From contig WQVC01000002.1 of NCBI GenBank assembly GCA_009781765.1, positions 19,958 to 83,957 on the forward strand: DNA of 64,000 nucleotides, read 5' to 3'. The position numbers and the translations under genes were made by a program. Source of the DNA: Defluviitaleaceae bacterium. Lineage in GTDB: Bacteria; Bacillota; Clostridia; Lachnospirales; WQUN01. Shown here piece after piece: positions 57,268 to 64,000 of this stretch (within the stretch, counting starts at the first letter, position 1; each line of letters starts with the position of its first letter). The notes beneath the pieces are model-generated. The model made no database searches and was not told the DNA's origin. It saw only the letters and a list, made by a program, of their open reading frames with translations.

Positions 57268-57413
57268 TAGGGGGCTTTGCCCCCTAACCCCCACGAACTT
57301 TTTGAAAAAAGTTCGATAAAAACACAAAAATCGCGCGAACGCGCGATTTTTAATAAAGTTTTTGCCCCGCTTTTTTTAAAAAGCGGGTGGGGGTTCGGGG
57401 GCAACGTCCCCGA
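57268..57413. repeat. Multi-hairpin intergenic repeat (copy 8, full five-hairpin form)
   Basis: The clearest copy: GGGGGCTTTGCCCCC, CGAACTTTTTGAAAAAAGTTCG as two arms, the central ATCGCGCGAACGCGCGAT, CCCCGCTTTTTTTAAAAAGCGGG as two arms, and TCGGGGGCAACGTCCCCGA. It lies between convergent topB and the vanW-like gene. The last 40 bases of the vanW-like reading frame run into it. Confidence 0.75.
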
Positions 57414-58995
57414 GGTCCTGAATATTTATCATCGCCGCCGCTCCCGGCGGCGGAATCAGCACAATGCGATTTTGCGCACGATATACGTCCCGTGCGATAT
57501 GTGTTCGGCTTATTTCTTCGCCGTCGGCGTTGTAAACAATTCGAGTTGTGTATGCAACCGCACCGTTTGCTCCGCGAAAATAGATTTGTCCTTCGTATTG
57601 CCAATTCGCGGATTCGCGATAAATTGTTTGAAAAGGAACGGCAGATGAACGCGACTCAATTCGCGTTACATAATCATTTGTGCGCGTACCGATAAGCCTG
57701 GTAGTCATGTTGCGTTCGTCAAATTCGATTTCAATTCGTATCGGGTAGTCCGTGTTATTTCTGAAACGCAAATCCAACACACCGTAATAAATTGCGGCGT
57801 CATGCCCGAGAGGAAGATACGCAATCGGAAGAGAGTGCGCGCGGCGGGCAAGCACTTCGATGTGCGCATGAAGCAAATTGTCATACAGCGACGACGACAC
57901 TTGGCAAATTCCGCCGCCAATCATATCGACCAATTGTCCGTCGCGGAAGCCTCCCGCCGGTCGGAAGCCGATTGCCGCCGTGCGGCGCGGCACGGTTTGA
58001 TTAAATGAAAAAATATCGCCGGGATAAAGAATCATTCCGTCGATAAAGGACGCAGCAAGTGTTACGTTGTGAAATCTTGCCGCAGTACCCGACACATTGG
58101 TCGTTCTTACGGCAAGTTCGTCGCGAAAAAGCCGTTCGCGCAAATATTCCGCAGTGACATCCGGCTCAGTGAATATCAGCGGAATTACAATTTGCTCGCC
58201 GGGTTCCGAATTTGAAAGCAGGGTCATAGCCGACGCCAAATCAAACCCGACGCCAAGGACATCTTCCTCTGTAACGAACGTTTCCGGGTCAAAAAATGCA
58301 GACACCGGCTCGGTTCGAATGTTGTAATAAATCGCGTCCAAGTTAATCGCGACAGGTTCTGTGCGAGGGGGGGTGTAGTACGCGACTAAGTGTGCGTTTT
58401 CTTCCAACGCCGACCGGAATGTTTCCGCCACCAAAGAAAAAACAGAATCTTCGCTTGCCGGCTCGAAGCCCGAACACCGGATTATCGTGAGGCTGTATTC
58501 GTCGAGGCTGTAGGACGTATTTTCCACAAGTGCGGAGTTAAAATTTTGTGTATGTATTGCGACTTCGTTGCGAATAAAATTTTCGTCAAGTACCGGGGTG
58601 ACGATTATATTTGTCGGCGTCATCAGAGATGTTGCATATATGCCGGCCCGCTCGAAAAACGAACCGTATCTGCCGTGCCGAAATGCCGCCAAAACAGCCT
58701 CTTCCGCACACAGTGACAAGCCCGCATCGTTGCCGGAAAGGGAAAATCCGCTGCCGTCGGGAAAATTAACCGTTACCGAAACAGTTTCCGCATTATTTTC
58801 AAACCCCATGCGAGTAAGCCGTTCGACGGCCTCTTCAGGTGTCATTCCGGAGAGGTTTACGCTTTGCACCGAAACGTTCGGAAAAATCACGTCGCCGGCA
58901 GAAATGAAAAGCCCCGACAAAATCGCCGCAGCCGCAACAATTAAGATTCCGAAAGTTACCCCCGTGAACATGAAAACCTTTTTCAATATCTCCAC
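57376..58995 (-). CDS. VanW-family membrane-anchored protein
   Basis: A 539-residue protein with a single N-terminal membrane helix (about 8-30), two probable peptidoglycan-binding-type (PG_binding_4) domains at about 35-320, and the VanW domain at about 320-470 (YPGDIFSFNQTVPRRTAAIGF, then MIGGGICQVSSSLY). A G5-like or beta-sheet part follows (about 470-515). The function of VanW is not known; it accompanies some glycopeptide-resistance genes, which are not present here. The end (DLGDVAPEPPPAF) is encoded within the repeat at 57268-57413, so the original C-terminus was probably lost or altered. The GTG start lacks a good ribosome binding site; ATG 58971 behind AAAAAGG is an alternative. Confidence 0.85.
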   Translation of the reverse strand: MEILKKVFMFTGVTFGILIVAAAAILSGLFISAGDVIFPNVSVQSVNLSGMTPEEAVERLTRMGFENNAETVSVTVNFPDGSGFSLSGNDAGLSLCAEEAVLAAFRHGRYGSFFERAGIYATSLMTPTNIIVTPVLDENFIRNEVAIHTQNFNSALVENTSYSLDEYSLTIIRCSGFEPASEDSVFSLVAETFRSALEENAHLVAYYTPPRTEPVAINLDAIYYNIRTEPVSAFFDPETFVTEEDVLGVGFDLASAMTLLSNSEPGEQIVIPLIFTEPDVTAEYLRERLFRDELAVRTTNVSGTAARFHNVTLAASFIDGMILYPGDIFSFNQTVPRRTAAIGFRPAGGFRDGQLVDMIGGGICQVSSSLYDNLLHAHIEVLARRAHSLPIAYLPLGHDAAIYYGVLDLRFRNNTDYPIRIEIEFDERNMTTRLIGTRTNDYVTRIESRSSAVPFQTIYRESANWQYEGQIYFRGANGAVAYTTRIVYNADGEEISRTHIARDVYRAQNRIVLIPPPGAAAMINIQDLGDVAPEPPPAF

Positions 58996-59066
58996 CCCAT
59001 TCAGTGCGCAAGCCTTGAAGCCGACGCGATTCTGAAACCCGCCTTGAATTTGAAGACAGGTTATAA

Positions 59067-59099
59067 AAAAAACTGTTACACAAGTAACAGCCTTTTTTT
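59067..59099. terminator. Bidirectional terminator between vanW-like gene and tRNA-Asp
   Basis: CTGTTAC and GTAACAG with a 4-nt loop and A/T tracts of about seven on both sides. It should stop transcription leaving the tRNA gene on the minus strand. Confidence 0.7.
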
Positions 59100-59103
59100 G
59101 TAG

Positions 59104-59177
<74 letters not shown>

Positions 59178-59289
59178 GTGTTTCGCTTGCTTTCGCCCGC
59201 GAGGGGTATATTACACCTTGCCGACGTGGTTTGTCAAGAAAAATTTTCAAAATATACAAAAACCTTCGAACCCGCTTGTTAAGACGGTT

Positions 59290-61059
59290 TTACATTACAA
59301 CCGGCGCGGAAATTCCCAAAAGCCCGAGTCCGGTTTTAATTACTTGGCGAACGCCGGCGGTGAGAGCAAGGCGAGCGCGGCGCGTGGGTTCGTCGTCAAC
59401 GAGGATTTGATGCTTGGTGTAGAACGTATTGTATGCTTGCGCCAACGCAACAACGTGACGGGCTATAATGAAGGGTTCGTATTTTTCGGCGCAATCAAGG
59501 ACTTTTGCGGGGAAGTCGTGCAAAATTCGCAGTACGTCAAATGCTTCGTCGTCGGCGAGGAGCGACGAGTCGAATGTTGCGCCGGAAATAAGCGCGAGTC
59601 CCAATGCGGCAAAATCCATGTTGCTGTCGTCGGAAAGGGATTTGCGCAACACACTGCACGCACGTGCGTGAGTATATTGTACATACGGGCCGGTTTCGCC
59701 CTCGAAATTAAGCATTCTGTCCCAGTCGAAAACGGTGTCTTTGATGCGCGAATTGTACAGCTTGCCGAACTTTAACGCCCCGACGCCGATTTGCTCGGCA
59801 ACGCGCTCCTTGTTTTCAAGCGCGGGGTTTTTCTCGTTGATAATTGCCAAAGTTTTCGCGGCGGCTTCGTTGAGCAAATCTTCAACTTTGATTACATCGC
59901 CGCGGCGTGTTGACATTTTTCCGCTCTCGAAAAGATACATCCCGTAGGGGATATGCTCAATATTTTTCGCCCACGGATAGCCCATAAGCTCAACAACCTT
60001 CATCCACTGGGCAAAATGCAGGCTCTGCTCGTTGCCCGTGACGTACAGACATTTATTGAACTCATACGTTTCATAGCGATAAATTGCGGCGGCGATGTCG
60101 CGGGTTGTATAAAGCGTGCCGCCGTCGGAACGCAAAATCAGGCTTGGCGGCATATTCCACTCTTCGAGGTCAACGATTTTCGCGCCTTCGCTTTCTTTGA
60201 GAAGCCCTTTTTTCTCAAGCATTTCCGCCACGGCTTCCATTTGCCCGTTATAAAAACTTTCGCCGCGAATCGAATCAAATACGATGTCCAAGCGGTCGTA
60301 GATGCGATTAAATTCCTTCATGCTTAATTCGCAGAACCATTGCCAAATTTCCAAACTTTCTTTGTCGCCGTCCTGCATTTTTACAACCCATGCGCGAGCT
60401 TCGTCGTTGAGCGACGCATCTTTGTCGGCTTCTTCGTGGAATTTTACATACAATTTAACAAGCCCGGCGATTTCCGTTTGTTCGATTTCCTCGCGGCTGC
60501 CCCATTTTTTGTACGCAGTAATCAGCTTGCCGAACTGCGTTCCCCAGTCGCCGAGGTGATTTATGCTCGTGACATCGTAGCCCAAAAAGCGATACACGTT
60601 ATCAATGACTTTGCCGATAATCGTTGTTCCCAAATGCCCAACATGAAAATGTTTTGCGATATTCGGCGACGAATATTCGACGATTACAGCCTGTCCGAGT
60701 CCTTCGCCGTCTGCGCCGTAGCCTTCGCCGGCTTCAAGGACGTCGAACAAAACATTTCCGGCAAACGCCGTGCGATTCAAGAAAAAGTTTACATATGCGC
60801 CCGTAGAAACCGCCTGCGCAAGCCAACCCGGACGCTCCGACTCAATTTTTTCGGCAAGTTCCGCCGAAATTGCCGTCGGAGATTTTTTCATTTCTTTGGC
60901 AAGCCCGAAGCACGGAAACGCAAAGTGCCCCAGTTTTGAATCCGGCGGCGTTTCAATTGCAATTTCAAGCTCGTTTTGAGCCAAGCCCGTATGTTTTGCC
61001 AAAACTTCCGCTAAAGATTTGGTAAAATTCAGCGACACGCGCATTTCAAAGTCGTACAT
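59290..61059 (-). CDS. argS: Arginyl-tRNA synthetase
   Basis: Charges tRNA-Arg with arginine. The 589-residue class I synthetase has the N-terminal Add-1 domain (about 1-90), the HIGH-type motif in NIAKHFHVGHLGTT, YVTGNEQSLHFAQW, a KMSTRRGDVIKVEDLL phrase for KMSK, and the DALR anticodon-binding domain at the C-terminus (VQYTHARACSVLRK). ATG 61059 follows AAAGGAG. It lies downstream of the 68-residue membrane protein gene on the same strand, with which it may be cotranscribed. A tRNA-Asp gene lies farther downstream. Confidence 0.95.
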   Translation of the reverse strand: MYDFEMRVSLNFTKSLAEVLAKHTGLAQNELEIAIETPPDSKLGHFAFPCFGLAKEMKKSPTAISAELAEKIESERPGWLAQAVSTGAYVNFFLNRTAFAGNVLFDVLEAGEGYGADGEGLGQAVIVEYSSPNIAKHFHVGHLGTTIIGKVIDNVYRFLGYDVTSINHLGDWGTQFGKLITAYKKWGSREEIEQTEIAGLVKLYVKFHEEADKDASLNDEARAWVVKMQDGDKESLEIWQWFCELSMKEFNRIYDRLDIVFDSIRGESFYNGQMEAVAEMLEKKGLLKESEGAKIVDLEEWNMPPSLILRSDGGTLYTTRDIAAAIYRYETYEFNKCLYVTGNEQSLHFAQWMKVVELMGYPWAKNIEHIPYGMYLFESGKMSTRRGDVIKVEDLLNEAAAKTLAIINEKNPALENKERVAEQIGVGALKFGKLYNSRIKDTVFDWDRMLNFEGETGPYVQYTHARACSVLRKSLSDDSNMDFAALGLALISGATFDSSLLADDEAFDVLRILHDFPAKVLDCAEKYEPFIIARHVVALAQAYNTFYTKHQILVDDEPTRRARLALTAGVRQVIKTGLGLLGISAPVVM

Positions 61060-61072
61060 TTCGCATTCTCCT

Positions 61073-61279
61073 TTAAAAATACATATTCACCAGTGATGTA
61101 ATCTCTCCGAAATTATTATACACGTATCTCAATAATAGGAAATAGCCAATTACAACGCAAGCGATATTTACAATTTTAATATACCGTTTTTGCCCGCTTT
61201 CGTCCAAAATTTCAATCACCACGAACTGAAGCGCGGCTATGAAAATAAGTTCGCCCATAAGAACCATAAATTCGCGCAC
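61073..61279 (-). CDS. 68-residue two-helix membrane protein upstream of argS
   Basis: A small membrane protein with two hydrophobic helices: MGELIFIAALQFVVIEIL and VNIACVVIGYFLLLRYVY, joined by a basic loop (DESGQKRYIKI). This layout is typical of membrane-integrated small proteins with an N-out/C-out or N-in/C-in hairpin. GTG 61279 is chosen because AAAGGAGG is 9 nt upstream. Its family is not recognised, and its position 13 bases ahead of argS suggests cotranscription. Confidence 0.65.
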   Translation of the reverse strand: MREFMVLMGELIFIAALQFVVIEILDESGQKRYIKIVNIACVVIGYFLLLRYVYNNFGEITSLVNMYF

Positions 61280-61300
61280 GGTTATTTTCCTCCTTTATAT

Positions 61301-61375
61301 CGGGGCTTCGCCCCCAAGCCCCCACGAACTTTTTGAAAAAAATCTCGACAAAAATTTTATAAAAATCGCGCGTTC
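61301..61375. repeat. Multi-hairpin intergenic repeat (copy 9, degraded)
   Basis: GGGGCTTCGCCCCC and the CACGAACTTTTTGAAAAAAATCTCG arms are recognisable; the centre ends as AAAAATCGCGCGTTC without the matching right half. This copy lies between divergent genes, unlike the others. Bases 61376-61436 show nothing assignable. Confidence 0.55.
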
Positions 61376-61436
61376 ATTCCCTACCGCACCGCGAATTAAA
61401 AGCGAAAAGCGTCTTGTACATCATTATTAAAAAAAC

Positions 61437-61465
61437 GCGACAAAAATTCCGGCATGGTGTATAAT
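61437..61465 (+). promoter_or_regulatory. Predicted promoter of the xylanase gene
   Basis: GCGACA (61437-61442), a 17-bp spacer and TATAAT (61460-61465). The GTGTATAATTTG context is shared with the promoter before the exported cluster at 14.3 kb. Confidence 0.5.
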
Positions 61466-61494
61466 TTGAAAAAATAATTTCCGGAGGATGCGAA

Positions 61495-63378
61495 ATGCTT
61501 AGAAAAATTATTGTCGTATGTACGGTAGTTTTGAGTTTATTTGTTTTTGCGGCGTGTTCTTGTGACAGCGGCTACGAAAACGGCTATGTTGCAAATGAAG
61601 ACGAACCTCGGTCGTATGAACTTCCCGGCCCGTCGCCGCGCCCCACGCCCGACGCTACGCCCGAACCGACCCCTTGCCCCACAACAATTTTCACCCCGAG
61701 TGAGGGAAGTACATCATTGCGTGTTGAAACAATCGGCAGCGTGCAGTGGGACGGCGCGCAAATTCCCATTGAGCAAATCGGGATGCAGCCGGACGGCATT
61801 TACGAAATTACGTTCGACATATTCACGCCCCTTACGGAGGGCGATGTTGATGTCGGGATTCTTGTGCAAACAAGCGGGCCGCTTTGGCGTCATGTAGTTC
61901 CTACGCGAATATTTACGGCCGACGACGAAATGGAATGGCACACATACAGCGGCATTTTGGATTTGAGCGGCGTTACGACTCTGCCCGCGAATCTGCAAAT
62001 TGTAAAAAATACGTCGGGGCCTAACCCCAACGCAAACGCGCTTTTTTACATTGATAATTTCATCGTAACCCGCGAAGGCGGCGAGCAGATTGCCATGTTC
62101 AACTTCGAGGACGGTTCTGTCGGGGCTTGGACGGATTCCGGGCAAGCGATTATTATGACGAGCGTTGCATCTCCGGATGTTCAGCGTATGCCTGTTCCCG
62201 AGTGGGATATGGCGTTGCCGTCGCTTGCCGAGCGTTGGCAGGATTATTTCATTTTGGGCAATATAATTGAGCCGCATCAGCTTCGCGACAATACGCGCGG
62301 CGTAATCGAAATGTTTTTGCATCAGTATCATGCGGTTACGGCGGAAAACGCGATGAAGGTTGACGCGATTTCCGGCGGCGGAAATCAGCGCACCCGCCCG
62401 GCGAACTTAAACTTGGTTCACGCGCGGACGATTGTTGATTTTGCGCAGCAGAATGATTTATACATGGTTGGGCATACGCTTGTATGGCATTCGCAGTCTG
62501 CGCCGTGGTTGTATCTTCATCCGGAAACCCGCGATTATCTTACTCGCGAGGAAGCCAAAGAGAATATGCGTTGGTTTATTGAGCAATACGCTGGATATTT
62601 CGGCGACCGTATCGACGCATGGGACGTAACTAACGAGGTGTTTACGAACGGCGGCGGCGCGAATCGTCCCCAAGACAGCCCCGAAGGCAGCCCTGTTTAC
62701 GATGTGGGTACGTGGCAACGCGCTTTGCGGAACTATGTGCCGTGGTATCATGCATTCGCAAACGGCGCGGATTTCGAAGCCGGCGAACGCGCATATGACT
62801 ACATTTATTATGCGTTTGTTTTCGCCCGCACTTATGCTCCGAACGCGCTGCTTATTTATAACGATTTCAACGAGGAATCTCCCCATAAGCGCAACGCAAT
62901 GGCAAATATGACCGAAGAATTAAACGAGCGTTGGCATAACGACAGCGTAAACAATCCGGCGTACGGCAATCCGAATCATCGCGATTACGGGCGGCTTCTT
63001 ATTGAAGTAATCGGAATGCAGGGGCATTATAATTCCGGCACGAACATGGAACATATTCGCCTTGCAATCGAACGCTTCATTGAAACCGGTGCGCGTGTTC
63101 ATGTTACCGAGCTTGATATTCACTTCGGCGGACGTATGGAAGCCGACTTTGTAATGGGCGCACGCAACGAAGAACGTCAAGCTGAAATGTTTGCGCAACT
63201 TTTCCAATGGTATCGCGAATTTTCCGACTATATCGACCGCGTAACAATTTGGGGGCGTGAAGACGCATCAAGTTGGCGCGGCGACCGCGGCGCGACTCAT
63301 TTTGACAGGTTTTACCGTGCGAAACCCGCTTTCTGGGCAATATACGACCCCGACGGTTGGCGCGACAGAATAGAGTAA
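61495..63378 (+). CDS. GH10 endo-1,4-beta-xylanase lipoprotein with CBM22-like module
   Basis: A surface lipoprotein of 627 residues that cuts the xylan backbone. The signal peptide ends FVFAAC (Cys21). A Pro/Thr-rich linker follows (about 25-65, with a GYENGY phrase like that of the 16116 gene). A CBM22-type binding module is at about 75-205. The GH10 barrel (about 235-620) has the acid/base Glu381 in DAWDVTNEVF and the nucleophile Glu539 in VTELDIHFGG. HTLVWHSQSAPWL is also diagnostic. CCGGAGGA precedes ATG 61495. It probably releases xylo-oligosaccharides for uptake. A small gene of unknown function follows 18 bases later. Confidence 0.93.
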   Translation: MLRKIIVVCTVVLSLFVFAACSCDSGYENGYVANEDEPRSYELPGPSPRPTPDATPEPTPCPTTIFTPSEGSTSLRVETIGSVQWDGAQIPIEQIGMQPDGIYEITFDIFTPLTEGDVDVGILVQTSGPLWRHVVPTRIFTADDEMEWHTYSGILDLSGVTTLPANLQIVKNTSGPNPNANALFYIDNFIVTREGGEQIAMFNFEDGSVGAWTDSGQAIIMTSVASPDVQRMPVPEWDMALPSLAERWQDYFILGNIIEPHQLRDNTRGVIEMFLHQYHAVTAENAMKVDAISGGGNQRTRPANLNLVHARTIVDFAQQNDLYMVGHTLVWHSQSAPWLYLHPETRDYLTREEAKENMRWFIEQYAGYFGDRIDAWDVTNEVFTNGGGANRPQDSPEGSPVYDVGTWQRALRNYVPWYHAFANGADFEAGERAYDYIYYAFVFARTYAPNALLIYNDFNEESPHKRNAMANMTEELNERWHNDSVNNPAYGNPNHRDYGRLLIEVIGMQGHYNSGTNMEHIRLAIERFIETGARVHVTELDIHFGGRMEADFVMGARNEERQAEMFAQLFQWYREFSDYIDRVTIWGREDASSWRGDRGATHFDRFYRAKPAFWAIYDPDGWRDRIE

Positions 63379-63396
63379 AAGGAGGGTTTCCTTACA

Positions 63397-63633
63397 ATGA
63401 CACGCTCGATTGCAGGATATAACGCGGAAGCAAAAAAAGGCCGCGAAGCTGCCATGAAATACTGCCAATTGTGGCAGTTTGAACTTACAAAAATAGGAAC
63501 AGCTCTCGCCGCCGACTATATGGCAAAAAAAATTACCCAAGCCGTTTATAACATTAAGCGCGAAGAGCTGAACAGGCAAACCGAGGCTTTGAACAAGTGC
63601 ATAAGCACGATGAATGCAGCTTTGAAAAAGTAA
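63397..63633 (+). CDS. 78-residue hypothetical protein
   Basis: A small, charged, mostly helical protein. The N-terminal third (MTRSIAGYNAEAKKGREAAM) is basic, and the rest carries a helix pattern with two Cys (CQLWQFELTKIG and LNKCISTMNAALKK). There is no signal peptide or membrane segment. AAAAGGAGGG precedes the ATG, and it lies 18 bases after the xylanase stop, so it is cotranscribed with it. I recognise no family. Confidence 0.6.
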   Translation: MTRSIAGYNAEAKKGREAAMKYCQLWQFELTKIGTALAADYMAKKITQAVYNIKREELNRQTEALNKCISTMNAALKK

Positions 63634-63650
63634 TCTCCGAGGCTTCGCTT

Positions 63651-63700
63651 CAAAAGCGGGGCAAAAACAATCAAAAACCGCGCATTTGCGCGGTTTTTTG
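63651..63700. repeat. Multi-hairpin intergenic repeat (copy 10, short form)
   Basis: GGCTTCGCTTC with AAAAGCGGGGC, then the central hairpin ACCGCGCATTTGCGCGGT with A/T tracts (63673-63697). Terminator of the xylanase unit. Confidence 0.6.
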
Positions 63701-63747
63701 TTTTTTAAGGGGTGCTTGTTTCACAAAACATTTTGCGGCGCATATGA

Positions 63748-64000
63748 TATAGTGAATCAAATTAAGAAGCGTCCCGTCGGCTATGCATCGTCGCGAACGC
63801 ACTTGAGAAGCCCGCTCAGGCTTCGTCGGAAAACGCGCAGAAACCCGCGTTTCCCGCCTCGCCCTCTCGGTTCTCAACGGCGTTCGCTATCGTAAGCGGT
63901 TCGCTCGTTGTCGTTTTCGGGAAAAACACCCGAAAACAACCGGTCGCTCACCACAATGCACTTGACGCCGACGGGACGCAAATCAAATTGATTCACTATA
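63748..64000. mobile_element. MITE-like element with TATAGTGAATCAA ends
   Basis: Begins TATAGTGAATCAAATTAAGA and ends, at the last base of the window, with TTGATTCACTATA. The arms continue with GCGTCCCGTCGGC on both sides, so about 33 bp are inverted with a diverged middle. The interior has a GTCGTTTTCGGG-AAAAA-CACCCGAAAACAAC hairpin, with AAGCGGTTCGCTC and CCGGTCGCTCACC on its sides as in the element at 23292. No coding capacity. Whether the element really stops at 64000 cannot be seen. Confidence 0.65.

Overview
The window reads as one chromosomal stretch of an anaerobic, endospore-forming member of the Firmicutes (class Clostridia is the best guess). The evidence is the spoIIAA-spoIIAB-sigF operon, an F-type ATP synthase operon opened by atpZ/atpI-like genes, a PurF with all four [4Fe-4S] cysteines, many strong AGGAGG-type ribosome binding sites, frequent TTG/GTG starts, and copper-amine-oxidase-type 'stalk' and VanW proteins. 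The genus cannot be named from the sequence.

Layout. 0.4-2.8 kb: leuB and ald on the minus strand, ald behind a promoter and a folded leader. 3.2-13.9 kb: an RCC1-repeat lipoprotein, purK, the purL-purF-purM-purN operon, then a DUF6062-like protein, a membrane-anchored unknown and a CPBP-family protease. 14.3-19.1 kb: four exported proteins sharing two unrecognised beta-rich modules. 19.4-22.5 kb: divergent ftsZ and pyk. 22.7-24.8 kb: ECF S component, DUF4430-like lipoprotein, thioredoxin-reductase-like flavoprotein. 25.0-30.6 kb: pgk-tpiA-gpmI-(three tiny genes)-eno plus a 59-codon gene. 30.7-32.4 kb: ABC exporter. 32.7-34.2 kb: spoIIA operon. 34.3-42.4 kb: atpZ-I-B-E-F-H-A-G-(GNAT)-D-C. 42.6-55 kb: lactonase-like hydrolase, hybrid histidine kinase, two chemoreceptors, a decayed kinase copy and a MalT/LuxR-type regulator. 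55-61 kb: topB, vanW-like gene, tRNA-Asp, argS. 61.5-63.6 kb: GH10 xylanase lipoprotein and a small gene.

The window combines central metabolism (purines, lower glycolysis, ATP synthesis), the start of the sporulation programme, a sensing block, and surface proteins that may act with the xylanase on plant polysaccharide. The c subunit carries the residues of Na+-binding c subunits, so the ATP synthase may be sodium-coupled.

The intergenic DNA is rich in structure. About ten copies of a modular multi-hairpin repeat lie mostly at 3' ends of transcription units. Two MITE-like elements share TAYAGTGAA ends, and the two ends also occur joined as a bare palindrome. A third small family has the core GGTAGCTGAGCGGTTGCCGA. 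The points most worth following are the small genes inside the glycolytic operon, the two-module exported cluster, the altered c subunit, the CZB motif placed outside the membrane in one chemoreceptor, and the ald leader.
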